DNA from: Macrolepiota albuminosa
Taxonomy: Eukaryota > Basidiomycota > Agaricomycetes > Agaricales > Agaricaceae
Assembly: GCA_027475525.1 (NCBI GenBank)
Contig: JAMWFC010000132.1
Span: 233,074 to 297,073 of the forward strand
Direction of reading: 5' to 3'
DNA length: 64,000 nucleotides
Shown: positions 52,687-63,164 of the stretch, one piece after another
Layout of the letters: each line of letters opens with the position of its first letter
Position numbering within the stretch: the stretch's first letter is position 1
The notes under the pieces: generated by a model
What the model was told of the DNA's origin: nothing
The model's database searches: none
What the model saw: the letters and a program-made list of their open reading frames with translations, nothing else
Made by a program: the position numbers and the translations under genes

Positions 52687-54770
52687 TCCATCGAATCCTC
52701 TTTCACACAAACCTCTACATTATAAGAGTTTTTACGATGTTGTTCATTTCCGTCCACGCTTATCCTCCTACTCTATTCTGGACGACTCCATTTTTTCCCT
52801 TAATGTTCACCCTTACAATACCGATGCCTTTGATGATCTACTCAAAAAACACAATCTAGTCTCAAGCTATCCTTTCCTAGTGCGTAATTTGAAACACGGC
52901 TTCCCTCTCGGACCTCTCCCAGTTCTCAATTCATCTGTCGTTATGAAAAACCACCCTTCTGTTTCTAAATTTCCTGAGGTGGTCAAGGAATATTTAGAAA
53001 CTGAACTTGAATGTGGCAGAATGTCTGGGCCTTATCCCTTATCTGTTATTGAACGTATCCTCCGAGGTCCTGTGTTTGTATCTCCATTTATTGTTGCCGA
53101 ACAAGATCAAGGCCCTAACAAACCTCCAAAATTTCATGTTTGCCGCAATCTTTCTAAAAATGACCCTATCTCAGGTGCATCTTCCGTGAACAGCTTAATA
53201 CCAAAGGAAGACTTTCCAACCCGCTTTGACATGGCATTCAAGGTTGCTGAACAGGTAAGCATTTCAACTTTTGTTCACTTTATATTACATATCCTATTAA
53301 ATCGTGTTCTCCATTTTGCATGTCCTGGAAATTCCATTTCCCATATTCTATATCCCATTGGATCTTATGTATCCAATCATATCTCGTTTCTCATTCCGCA
53401 CTTCCAATCATATCCCATTTCCCATATCTTATATATCCAATCATATCTCATTTCCCATTGCGCACATTCAATTATATCTCACTTCCCATATCCCATATCC
53501 TATTGAATCCACATTCAACTCATTACTATCGATTCCTCTTTCTTACACATTTGTCCAGGTTGCCAAAGTCCCTACTGGTTCTCAAGGCATTGCCTTCGAC
53601 ATAAAATCTTTCCATCGTACTTGTCCTGTTCTTCCTGACCACAAACCTTTCCTTGTGGTTGGATTTGAAAATGGATTTTTCATCGATCATGTTCATCCTT
53701 TCGGAGTAACCTCTGCTAGTAGCAACTCTGGCCAGATTGCCAATGCTCTAGTAGACATTTGGCAAGCTGAAGTTTCGTCCTCAGCGGTATTCTTCAAGTT
53801 TGAAGACGACATCAATTGTATCAGATTTCCTTCCTCTCATGGTTTATTTCGTGAAGGAAGATTTTCTTATGATTTCAATCGTGACTCTATCATGGACCGT
53901 ATTTCATGTCTCAATGTTCCATGGCACCCTGATAAAACTGGGAAATCATTCGATTTCTCCTTTACTTTTATAGGTTTTTTATGGAATCTCACCCTCCGAC
54001 AAGTTTCCCTTCCTGAGCCAAAGCGTCTCAAATATCTAGAGCGTGTCTCTTCCATGTTGGTTAAACACATGTCCTGTCATGCAGCATTTAAGTTGCATGA
54101 TATTCAATCGCTTCATGGTACCTTAGTCCATGTCTCCTTCGTTGTTCCCGAAGGTTCTTCCCATTTGCCTGTATTTTCAAACTTCATCTGCGGCTACAAC
54201 TCTAACCCATTTGTTGCCCATCATCTTCCGGATTCCTTCGTTAAAGCTCTTCAATGGTGGAAATCCATACTATCAAACCCTTCCCACTTTCGCCAACTCC
54301 ATCCTATCAAAGCAATATCTGATCCTCACATCTTTGTTGACGCTTCTACATCTTGGGGCATTGGAATTATCATTGGTGAAAAGTGGCATGCCTTTCCTTT
54401 ACGACCAGACTGGAAACAGCCTGGTAAAGACATCTGTTGGCTTGAATCCATTGCACTTGAGCTGATGTTTTGTTTCCTTCGACAATTAGGCTTTCGTGAC
54501 TGTCACCTTCTCATACACTCTGACAACTTGGGTGCCATTGGTGCTCACACCAAAGGTCGAAGTCCCTCTGTTCCCATCAATCTTTGTGTTCGTCGTACAT
54601 TTTCCATCTTATCAGAGTGTCTTATTCAACCTTCATTCATCTACATTGCCTCTGAAGATAATCCTGCAGATCCAATCTCGCATGGAGAACCTGGATCTCC
54701 CTCTGCTTACCTCCACCGGGAATTTGATCTTCCCGATGACTTACATTCCACTCTTATTGTCCATGAATAG
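52343..54770 (+). CDS. N2 reverse transcriptase and RNase H (one intron)
   Basis: First ATG 52343; exons 52343-53254 and 53559-54770 joined across a phase-0 intron. RT motifs include KFHVCRNLSKNDPI, AFDIKSFHRTCPV, HPFGVTSASSN and the active site FKFEDDINCI. RNase H shows IFVDASTSWG (Asp), LESIALELM (Glu), IHSDNLGA (Asp) and EDNPADPIS (Asp). The stop TAG 54768-54770 overlaps the recombinase ATG. RT and RNase H would make element cDNA. If translated from ATG 52343 it overlaps ORF1 by 344 bp in the +1 frame, so a later start or shunting is possible. Confidence 0.8.
53255..53558 (+). other. 304 bp intron in the N2 RT gene, made of short repeats
   Basis: GTAAGC at 53255 and TTTGTCCAG ending 53558 are good splice signals, and the two flanking RT frames (different in the genome) come into register at phase 0 after removal. 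The interior is a degenerate tandem array of a unit like TATCTCATTTCCCATAT repeated over about 53330-53510. Unspliced reading stops at 53506. Confidence 0.85.
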
Positions 54771-56181
54771 CCGACGTACTCATTGTCAGGTAGTCCGTCA
54801 CACTACCTTGCATTCTCCTGCCCCACGCACAGGAGAATTGCTAAACTCCTCTTCTACTACCTCTCTTTCCCGATCTCAAACCCATCCTCGAACACATTGC
54901 CAAATTGCTGGCTCTATCATCTCCTCAAACCTCGAAAATACAGCTTACCCAGATCCTGAATCACGCCTCAATGCTACAAAGCACCTTCGTCCCATAAAAG
55001 CCCGAAAACCCCTTCCTCAAAATACTTATCACCCTTCTCCTTTCCGGCCTTGGGTGGCAGCTGACAAGCGAATCCTTCTATGGACAACTCCTCATTCCAA
55101 GATCTTGGAAGCCGAAATGAATGAGACATTACCAGCTTCCTTGCACACTAAGATTTTCAAGAACCTTCTCGATTCTGTCTCCCAGTCAACTCGAGAGTCA
55201 TATGGTGCCGGCCTCTTACGTTTTACCCAATTTTGTGATCGCTACCACATTTCCGAATCGCTTCGCATGCCAGCCTCACCTACTCTCTTATCAGCCTTCA
55301 TGTCAGATTCTGTCGGCACTGTCACAGGGGAATGTATCAGGAATTGGATGAGCGGCCTCCGCCTTTGGCATCAGTTCAACCGAGCAGAATGGTTCGGACA
55401 TGATTCCTGGTGCCATGCCATCCTCTCCTCTGCTGACCGAGCTGGCGAGATTCTGAAGAAACCTCCCCGGCACCCAATAACCAAAAACCATCTCTTTGCA
55501 CTTTCACAGAATATCGATATTCTCTCTCCCAAAGGTGCAGCGATTTGGGCGGCTGCTCTTTCAGCCTTTTGGGGCTGCCGTCGTCTAGGCGAAATTCTTG
55601 TCACCACTTACTCAAAATTCTCTACAACGTTGAACGTCACGCGCAACTGTTCGATGTCTTTCTCAATAGTCAACAATCGTCGCGTTATTTCTTTTCACAT
55701 TCCCTGGTCCAAAACAACTCGTTCAAAAGGAGCAGATTGTATTCTTACTGCAACGAACGATTTTTTCTGCCCTGTTGCTGCCCTTCTTCGTCACCTGTCA
55801 ATCAATCGGTTCCTTAACGACGACGGCAACACACCACTTTTCGCTTTTCGTGTGCCAAACAACTCAAAAAATTTTCTCATCAAGGACGACTTCTTGCACA
55901 CTTGCACTGAATCTTTCCAATCCACCAATCTCACAGCCATACACGGTCACAGTTTCCGCATTGGCGGCTCCGTCGAATTGCTATCAATTGGAATAGCACC
56001 TGAAATTGTAATGAAGCTTGGTGGATGGTCCTCGTTATGTTTCCTTCTTTATTGGCGTCGTCTCGATCTGATTGTCCCTAATGCTCTCACAAACCTCTGG
56101 AATAAAAGCCGTCGTGTTTTCGCGTTGAAACATAACATTTCTCCAGATATACTTGACTCTACATTTCCTTTCCCTTCGTAA
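54763..56181 (+). CDS. N2 tyrosine recombinase (integrase)
   Basis: ATG 54763 overlaps the RT stop as ATGAATAG, and the frame runs to TAA 56179-56181. After a Ser/Pro-rich N-terminus come an SAM-like core-binding part (STRESYGAGLLRFTQFC) and the catalytic domain with the first Arg in WGCRRLGEI, the HGHSFRIGG box (His and second Arg) and the likely nucleophile Tyr in FLLYWRR. All expected residues are present. The enzyme would insert a circular cDNA by site-specific recombination. Reinitiation at the overlapping codons is a likely way to express it. Confidence 0.85.
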   Translation: MNSRRTHCQVVRHTTLHSPAPRTGELLNSSSTTSLSRSQTHPRTHCQIAGSIISSNLENTAYPDPESRLNATKHLRPIKARKPLPQNTYHPSPFRPWVAADKRILLWTTPHSKILEAEMNETLPASLHTKIFKNLLDSVSQSTRESYGAGLLRFTQFCDRYHISESLRMPASPTLLSAFMSDSVGTVTGECIRNWMSGLRLWHQFNRAEWFGHDSWCHAILSSADRAGEILKKPPRHPITKNHLFALSQNIDILSPKGAAIWAAALSAFWGCRRLGEILVTTYSKFSTTLNVTRNCSMSFSIVNNRRVISFHIPWSKTTRSKGADCILTATNDFFCPVAALLRHLSINRFLNDDGNTPLFAFRVPNNSKNFLIKDDFLHTCTESFQSTNLTAIHGHSFRIGGSVELLSIGIAPEIVMKLGGWSSLCFLLYWRRLDLIVPNALTNLWNKSRRVFALKHNISPDILDSTFPFPS

Positions 56182-56193
56182 TTAGCCCTCATG

Positions 56194-56246
56194 TTTTGTT
56201 CCCTCATAGCTCTTGAATGACATATTTTGTTCCCTCATAGCTCTTG
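56194..56246 (+). repeat. 22 bp direct repeat after the recombinase gene
   Basis: TTTTGTTCCCTCATAGCTCTTG occurs at 56194-56215 and 56225-56246. It lies between the recombinase stop and repeat B1. It may be a short slippage duplication or a processing signal. Confidence 0.6.
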
Positions 56247-56277
56247 GGGGACGGCCGCGCCGGATGAGCTATGCTCC

Positions 56278-56698
56278 CTGGGGAAGGCTCGGCTCTTGAC
56301 CTCCCTCGGTGTACTGAGACTGTTTGCGCTCATTGCCAACATAACTAATTTGATTCCGTTCTTTTCTGTCTTTACGGCAACTCTCAGACGCGCTCTCAGT
56401 CTCCCGCCAAACCCAAGTTTATACGTGTGTCATTGTTTAGTTATCGTTGTCCAGTGAACCGATCTTTGAGTCCTGCCTTATTGGTAGCTGGGACTACGTG
56501 CGGCTGCCGGCTAGTCCCAGTGAGAAATAAGGCAGGACGGTAACCGGATCTGTTCACCATTTCCTTTTTCATATACTCAATACATGTTTTACTTATTGCT
56601 TGCACCTGAGACATTGTCCCTTTCTTTCGTCCAAATAACTTTCTTGACCCACCCACCCATCCCTTCTTTCACACTGGGGAAGGCTCGGCTCTTGACCT
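56278..56698 (+). repeat. N2 3' repeat block B1-A2-B2
   Basis: B1 (56278-56302, starting CTGGGGAAGGCTCGG) is repeated exactly as B2 (56674-56698). A2 (56482-56647) lies between and equals A1. This is the split direct repeat order of PAT and Ngaro elements, which lets a full-length circle be copied. Spacers of 179 and 26 bp separate the parts. Confidence 0.85.
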
Positions 56699-57584
56699 AA
56701 CACAAAAGATCGCAAATGGAACGAGGCACAGCTCGTTTCTATGTAATTCAGTAAACAAAATTGCGACCGCAAAGCAGTGGAATGCCACGTGAAGTCAACG
56801 AAATTCTCTTGGTAACGACATGTGTACGACTATGGTGTGTCCATTGGCACCTACAGCGGCAAAATGGAGATAAGCTGTGGTCCTGCCCCCCTTGAGCGAA
56901 AGAATTATTATGGAGATGAGTCTACCCGTACTAAGATCCGGCTTGGCCGTTCCAGGGCGCTAGCCTGACGGGCCAACTGACCGAGAAAAACATACACTCA
57001 CAATTGCAATTTTGCTTGAATTACGACTGTGGTAAACTATTGACAAGCAGTAGATATTGTCACAGCCCATGTGGGAGTAATCTTTATGCAGCATCTCTGG
57101 ATATTCAAGAGCAAAAGAACGATGTGAGTTGTGTCATAAGGGGAACATCTTGTCAACCTGAGGAAAGTTTATGCAACTTTTCCATTGTAGTTCAAGGTTA
57201 CAGATCTTCATGTGCTAATTTGTCTCTCTTGAAATTCAGTTGAGATATAAACCTCACAAGATACAGCAAGTGTTATGTCAGGCGAATAAGAAACTTTACT
57301 GTGATAGCAATCATGTATACAGACGCATGACGGCGAACGTAGGGGATATTCAAGTCAATTTGTCGTCAGTGGTTATCTGTCGTGAAAGTCCATGTCATGC
57401 ATGACCGAATTCCGCACAGTTAAACATAAATTCCGGCGTAGAAATAGAACGAATAACCTCTCGATGGGAGGCTTTCGTGTTCCGAGTGATCGTTGAAACC
57501 AAGCAATCAATGTTTGGACCAATCTCGGTCCGACTTCAGTCCCCCAGACTGAAGTTGAATCTGTTTACCGCCTCACTCTCCTCC
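56699..57584 (+). other. Intergenic region before the EVE gene
   Basis: I see no gene. Short frames at 57004-57243 have no recognisable motif. The stretch holds the promoter of the EVE-domain gene; an in-frame upstream ATG lies at 57510. Confidence 0.4.
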
Positions 57585-58835
57585 ATGGCTTCTGCGAAGT
57601 ATTGGTTGCTCAAAGCAGAACCTGACTCACGCTTAGTGAAGGGAAAGGACGTCAAGGTGGGCCTGAGCTGCCTCTATATGATCCCTCTCATCCAGGTCTG
57701 ATACTAAGTAAGCTAGTTCAGCGTGGACGATTTTGAATCTGTAAAAACATCACCTTGGGAGGGTGTACGCAACTATGAGGCCAGGAATCTGATGAAAGAG
57801 ATGAAAATTGGAGACAAGGTGTGTTTGAACACCCTCCAGTGTTTTCCATTTCGTCAACTATCGCTTCTCACTGATAGGCTCTATTCTACCATTCGAACTG
57901 CAAAAATCCAGGTATAAACTTTCTGACCATTAAAGCTCCATGCTCGCCCTTGAACGCTTTTTGTCTTCAGGCATCGCAGCGTTTGCGGAAGTGGGTGCTG
58001 TCACTGCGCGCTTTTGGCCTTCTTCTTATTTCATTCTAGGTCTCCAAAGAGGCGTATCCAGACTGTCGGTGTCACCTTTTAAAATCCTACTCTCAATTCT
58101 GGCCTGACGATTCGATCTTTTGACGCGCTCAGACACGGCATGGGACGCGTAAATATCCTTAGATCACCATCACTGCCCTCATCTAATTGAATATTGTACT
58201 GCCTCATAGATCACACCCGTATTATGACGCGGTATGCCTCGGGATGGTTTACCATGATTACAGAAGATTAATTCAGAGCTAGAAAACGAAAAAGGACGAT
58301 CCAAAATGGTTCATGGTCGACCTGACGTTTGTATCAAGAGCTACACACTTCATACCACTCGCCCTTCTGCGTTTGCTTAGTAGCAGAGAAAGTTTACCCC
58401 CTGAAGTTGAATACATCCGAGAAGATGGATTCAAGGCGTTGAAAGGTCAGAGTTTCATTCTCCACGTCATTGTCTGACTGACGATGAAGTACAGTTATGG
58501 ACCTTGTCGGAAGGGGCAGACTCAGCGTCCAGCGGGTGGAAGAGAATGCTTGGAGGGCCATCGTTGCACTGGCAGAAAAAGGTGGTTGGGAAGAAATGGA
58601 TCTGAAAGTGAAGGGGAAACGACCTGCGAAATCGACAGCTGCGGTGACAAAATCTAGACCTGCAAAGAAGTCGAATACACGAAAGGCACAGAGTGATGCG
58701 GAAAGCGAGAAGAAAGAGGACAATGATGAAAGTAGTACTGACGAGGCGCCTCAGATGAAGCGCGGAACAAAAAGAAAGGCAGAAGAGGATGAGGATTATT
58801 CTGCACGAAGACGTCGAGGCCGAGCAACACAATGA
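57585..58835 (+). CDS. EVE-domain protein, THYN1-like
   Basis: Nine exons: 57585-57656, 57717-57818, 57878-57911, 57971-57990, 58040-58064, 58133-58148, 58210-58231, 58283-58445 and 58495-58835, totalling 795 nt (264 residues). The EVE fold is clear: KYWLLKAEPDSRLVKGKDV, SVDDFESVKTSPWEGVRNYE, ALFYHSNCK, GIAAFAEVSKEAYPD, DPKWFMVDLTFVSRATHFIPL. The C-terminal ~75 residues are a Lys/Glu-rich nuclear-type tail (RGTKRKAEEDEDY). EVE/YTH-like folds bind modified bases in nucleic acid. Several exons are only 16-34 nt. ATG 57510, in frame, would add MFGPISVRLQSPRLK, a basic presequence-like leader. Confidence 0.9.
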
Positions 58836-59235
58836 TTCGGCTCTGTTGGGATGGTCAGATGTCCATTGCGTATATACTTTCCACAAGTTTGCTATTTCTC
58901 ATTAGAATTTGGTGCACTTCCTTTTACTTGATTGTGTGTCGCTGTCGAAGGTCCAAATGGCAAACACGTGTTCTTTTGTACGGTGGGTCTTCGCTTCTTT
59001 TTATTGTTCGTTTGACGCATTCCATTTCACAATAACGCTGCTCCCAAATATCCGCATCTACAGTATATTTTTGGTCTGCAGACAATAAAAAACTTGTCTC
59101 GTTTTCCACGAATGGCATTGGGAAGCCTGGAGTAGTATTGTCAAAGCATCAGGAGTGTATACCTGTTCATTCGAGTGGACCTATATTGTAACAAAAGGCT
59201 CGTCCTCGTTGTACTCCAACTAACTACCATCCTTA
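58836..59235 (+). other. Intergenic region between EVE and arrestin-like genes
   Basis: 3' untranslated region of the EVE gene and 5' region of the arrestin-like gene. No further gene is seen. Confidence 0.4.
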
Positions 59236-60853
59236 ATGGTTGCTCAGGTTGACTTGGACACCCCCCCGACCTATTCAGAAACCAGTAATCTAGATTCATC
59301 GACCTCTCAGATTTTCGAGGCTCATGAAGGCGATGACTCGGATTCTCCTCGTTATTCAGCTGTGTTTGCCCTGCATGGAAGGCCAATCCAAGGTTGCCGC
59401 ACATCCCGTCCTTTGAAAACCGAACACTCTTTTGGCCTTCAACATGGTGGCACTTCATGGGTCCGGCTGAAATGTATCAGTCGGGCTGCGTCTTCCTCCA
59501 AAACACCAACATTTGTCGGCGGTGATAAGATCGCAGGTTCGATATTATTAGATCTCGCCTCTTCAACTTACATCTCTTCCATCACGATCTCAGTAAGTTT
59601 GAAAAAGGTGTCTTTAATCACATTTTTCGGTTTTGACATCCCGCTTAGGTAAAAGGTTGCATTGTCACCTCAGGCACGAATGAAGGATTCTACACCTTTT
59701 TGGACAAAACGCATACAGTGTGGTCCAAGGCGTATGGTAATCCACGACATGCTTCCTCCACGCAAAACATAAAACACGAAGGGAGCCTGGATCCAGGAGA
59801 ATATAGCTGGCCTTTCTCCTTGCCGTTCCCTACAACGTTTGACTATTCCGACCTTGGCTCGGCTAGGAAGAAACCTTATTGTACCCCGCAGTCCTTTTCC
59901 GAAAGCGACATACCCATCAGTGTTGAATACAGACTCTGCTTGCACATAGGGCGTGGTGCTTTACGCCCAGACAAGAAGTGAGTAATCGTCATCTTAAACC
60001 CAGACAAATTTTGTTCTCATTCGCTTCAAGAATCGTAGTGCCCCTTATATATACCCCGAAAATCATTTCAGATCCTCCGTCTGCTCTTAGGCAATTTTCG
60101 TATCGCAATGCAAGACCACTGGTGGGTCCTTTAGAAGATCCTGAAGGGTGGACAACTTTGCCGGCTGTAACAATATCGCATAGCCAGCAACATGTACAAG
60201 TAGACTGTCAAGTGAGTTTATGCAATGTCTTTATGCAATGTCCCGCTCACCTATATCAAAAGCTATCTTTGGCAAACCCTGTAAGTCTATGAGATACACA
60301 TAGGCTTTAACTCTTAATTTTGGCTCTCTTTAGATGTGCTATGCTCGAGGCTCCGTGATTCCTTGCTGGCTTACTTTACAAAGCAACAACCCAGCAGCAT
60401 TGGACGCCTTGGCTGACAGTACAGCAATTAAGATTACTCTTCAGCGACGCGTCAAATACCGCCTGCGGGGTATACAAGGCAAAGCAATAACTCAAACAGC
60501 CGTAATTAAACGTGCAGTGTGGCGGCCTTATATCGGAGATCATGCTCCTGGGGAGCCAGACATTCGCACACTGGAAGGTGAAATCCATCTATCAAAGAGT
60601 CTCGTCTCTACTTCCAATTTTCCTCCCTTTTCAATCGAAGTGAGTAGGACACTGTTTTTTCTTTCGTCGATATGTTGTTGACCTGCCTTAGTATGTAATC
60701 AACTGGTTTGATTTCAAACCGACTGCCTTCCACCCCAAAGAAGGGGTCGAGACGCCTCTCTTAAAGCAAATCATCACGATAGGAACTTTTTCTGCCAACG
60801 GCCCACGGACGCGGGAATACTTAATGCGAAAACAGGATGGGCATCCAGCATGA
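59236..60853 (+). CDS. Arrestin-like protein
   Basis: ATG 59236, stop TGA 60851-60853. Introns at 59593-59648, 59978-60030, 60212-60262, 60281-60333 and 60640-60691 give a continuous protein; the exon 60263-60280 is only 18 nt. A PPTYSE motif near residue 10 is a PPxY ligand for ubiquitin-ligase WW domains. The body alternates beta strands as in the arrestin N domain (GSILLDLASSTYISSITISV, SYPFxLPFP-like YSWPFSLPFPTTF, YRLCLHIGRG) and C domain (VIPCWLTLQSNN, KITLQRRV). Arrestin-like proteins link membrane cargo to ubiquitin ligases for endocytosis. Appears intact. Confidence 0.8.
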
Positions 60854-61617
60854 TCTACCTGATGTATCTGGTCTACTTACAATACTCAACCTTGTTTTAC
60901 TTACCAAGGTCCTGCATCATCACATGCTTGAAATTACTATAACTGAGCTGCAAGACTACATTTGGTTACGATGATGGCGCGTGAACGTGTCCCCTGGCAG
61001 AAACATAAGGGCACAATACTTAAATACTCAGTGGGAAGATGAACGTTTACGAGGTAAGCGGCCCGGGCGGTGGTTCACGATTTCTCACCAGTACCTTGCC
61101 CTTGCGCGCGCTTGCTACCTTTGTCTGATAGATGTCAAAATCTGGCGCTCGTTCTCGACTCCGTCTGTTCCAAACACCTGCGCTTCGTAGATGGTGTCTT
61201 TGAACCTTGAGACAGAACCAACTGGCCTTTTGAGGACTCTAACCTCCTGAAAAAAGAACTTTTGGATAACCTCTAGAGTACCTTCAACGGGAATATTGAT
61301 GCTTCAATCCAGTGTAATTCTGGCTTTGCGGCAATAAAAGGCAACTGATTGGTATCAGATACTATTCCAGATTTCTGTATCGCTCTCGTTCAATTCCGGC
61401 ACGCAAGATTTACCCTTTGCTCGTTCTGAACCCTCCACTTCAAGGTGCATTTTAGGTGAAAAGTCAGATCATTTGGATAAGACAGAGAAAGGACAATTGT
61501 ATCTGTATGCTCTGTTTCATTGTCAACATTCATATTCATAGAAGGTACATCCATCCCAATGTCCGTATCTAAAACAACTGATGAAAACTGGTAATACAAA
61601 ATTGTCCTTGTGCTGTG
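60854..61617. other. Intergenic region, no gene seen
   Basis: 3' regions of the arrestin-like gene (plus) and the WBP2-like gene (minus) converge here. Only short frames without motifs are present. Confidence 0.4.
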
Positions 61618-62315
61618 TTAAGCATTATATCCAGGAGGAGCATCAACCGGCGTTTCCCCGGAAAGCGAAACAGAGGACGACTCCGCACGAGAGGTATACG
61701 TGGCTAGAGTCGATCAAGAGTCAGCTTGCTTGAGGTAGTGACGAATCAATACGTACGCAGTCCATCCTCCTCCTCAGCAGACCTACGCTTCATATATATT
61801 GCGCGCTCACGCGTCTTCTCAAGGAGACTGACGAACTCAAACATAGCTCGATCTTTAAAGCGCACTTCTGCTCTCGTACCAGGGTTCAACCCGCCTTCTG
61901 CGGAGGGTTTGATCTCAAAGGAGAGGTAATTCGAACCGAAGGTGGGTTGCTCAAATCTGGTCGAGAGAATGCAGTGTAGTGGGGCGGAGAGTGAATCGAA
62001 AGAGGCGTTGCATGAATCGCTTGTGAAGATCAACTATAGTACGCGTTAGATGATGAAGCGGGGTATCGAGTTGACGTTGAGCCGAAGGATTTGCGAAGAG
62101 AGAACACATACTCGCTGATCAGTGAGCCACATCTTTCCTAGAGCCTTGAGCTTCCTGCTTCCTCCAGATCCCCCCGCAGTATCGTTGCCTGTGGGTGTTG
62201 AATCGGGTATTATCAGTGAGAGATCTACTCCTGTGTCAACGGTAGTAATAGTCATCTCGTCTGGAAGGGGGACCGGTGAACGGTTTTGGCTAAGCATCGT
62301 CCAGTTGAGCGCCAT
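61618..62315 (-). CDS. WBP2-like GRAM-domain protein
   Basis: Minus-strand exons 62315-62112, 62033-61757 and 61703-61618 (TAA), joined by GT-AG introns 62111-62034 and 61756-61704. The protein starts MALNWTMLSQNRSPVPLPDE, contains the GRAM/PH-like core (GKMWLTDQR, LIFTSDS, PLHCILSTRFEQPTFGSNYL, EVRFKDRAMFEFVSLLEKTR) and ends DAPPGYNA, a PPxY motif that binds WW domains. The family acts as adaptor between membranes or transcription factors and WW-domain ubiquitin ligases. Full-length and apparently intact. With the arrestin-like gene it makes two neighbouring PPxY adaptors. Confidence 0.88.
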
Positions 62316-62407
62316 GGTGGCTTAGTGGTAGGTGTCCTTGGCGCATCAGGACCATCCATCACTACCGCTTTAATGAATAGAGGTTGGGTGCGAGGGTTGT
62401 CTAGCAT

Positions 62408-62491
62408 GGCTACCTGGCGCAATGGTAGCGCGTTTGGCTTCGATTGCTAAATGGCACCAAAAGGTTGCAGGTTCGAGTCCTGCGGTGGTCA
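62408..62491 (+). tRNA. tRNA-Arg (anticodon UCG) with a 12 nt intron
   Basis: The acceptor stem GGCTACC pairs with GGTGGTC (two G-U pairs) and A62491 is the discriminator. The D-arm GCGC-AATGGTA-GCGC, anticodon stem TTTGG/CCAAA, 5 nt variable loop and T-arm GCAGG-TTCGAGT-CCTGC are all present. Anticodon TCG is at 62440-62442. A 12 nt intron (62444-62455) sits one base 3' of the anticodon, the canonical place. It reads the CGA codon. No other tRNA was seen nearby. Confidence 0.88.
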
Positions 62492-63164
62492 TGAGGAATC
62501 TCAGTTGTGATAGTTTTACTTTGTTCGAAGTTTTCCAAGCTTTCCATTGAGTAATATATCTTCTAAGACTTTCTGGACAATATCAAACACAACAAACTGT
62601 GTGACAGCATTTTTCAGACTTCCGCAATCAGTTTATTTGCTCAAAAACACTCGGAATATATGCGCCGGACAAGGCGTGGAAAGCAGCGTGCAGTTTTTTA
62701 GTGGGTATGGGTACGAGACGCCCCCCGGGCAGTAAAAGATGATAAAGCCTGGGAGGGAAGGTACCTAGTCCCACACGATGTGCCTAAGAGCATTTTTCTT
62801 CAGAGAGGCTGATTTCCCCCCTCCCCTCCGCTACAAAGCGGACACACTAAGTTCTTTACAATGCTCCATGCGAGAAAAGAACACTCGGAATAGGCAGTAT
62901 TACACTTGATAATGATATTTCAAAGAGCACATTTTGTATTTTATTAGATTTGTGACCAAAACCTTGGCTATCTCGTAAAAATGGAATATTAAATGAAAAA
63001 TCGCAGAATCGAAAGCCCTTAAGAGCTGAACATGACGCTGATGGGAGATCTATTACCATCTCCTAAGACCAAAGACATGGCTCTCAAGATGTTCTGGAAA
63101 GTGCATTGATTGAACGATAGTAGTATCTGTCCATTAAAAACACACTTCCATGAATGCTGGCTAC
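62492..63164. other. Intergenic region, no gene seen
   Basis: Between the tRNA gene and the 3' end of the glutathione transferase gene. AT-rich with short frames only; likely 3' untranslated sequence on the right side. Confidence 0.4.

Larger units (their letters stand above)
51065..56698 (+). mobile_element. Ngaro/PAT-like tyrosine-recombinase retrotransposon N2, apparently intact
   Basis: N2 has split direct repeats: A1 51065-51230, then ORFs, then B1 56278-56302, A2 56482-56647 and B2 56674-56698. A1 and A2 are identical over 166 bp and B1 and B2 over 25 bp. Three genes are open: ORF1, RT-RNase H (with one intron) and tyrosine recombinase. There is no methyltransferase-like domain between RNase H and recombinase, which favours Ngaro over DIRS proper. 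No target duplication is seen, as expected for recombinase-mediated insertion. Identical repeats and open frames suggest recent activity. Confidence 0.88.

Noticed and set aside
53330..53510. Short tandem repeats considered as a CRISPR-like array
   Set aside because: The units are degenerate, without spacers of constant length, and lie in a spliceosomal intron of a eukaryote.
54496..54762. Upstream extension of the recombinase frame
   Set aside because: It overlaps the RNase H domain on the same strand, and a clean ATG at 54763 overlaps the RT stop.
58394..58886. Minus-strand frames over the last EVE exons
   Set aside because: They mirror the Lys/Glu-rich coding exon of the EVE gene and have no motif.
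62408..62491. tRNA-Trp considered because the D-arm resembles Trp tRNAs
   Set aside because: The base triplet in the loop after the invariant T is TCG, which is an Arg anticodon, and the CCA in this arm belongs to the 3' side of the anticodon stem.
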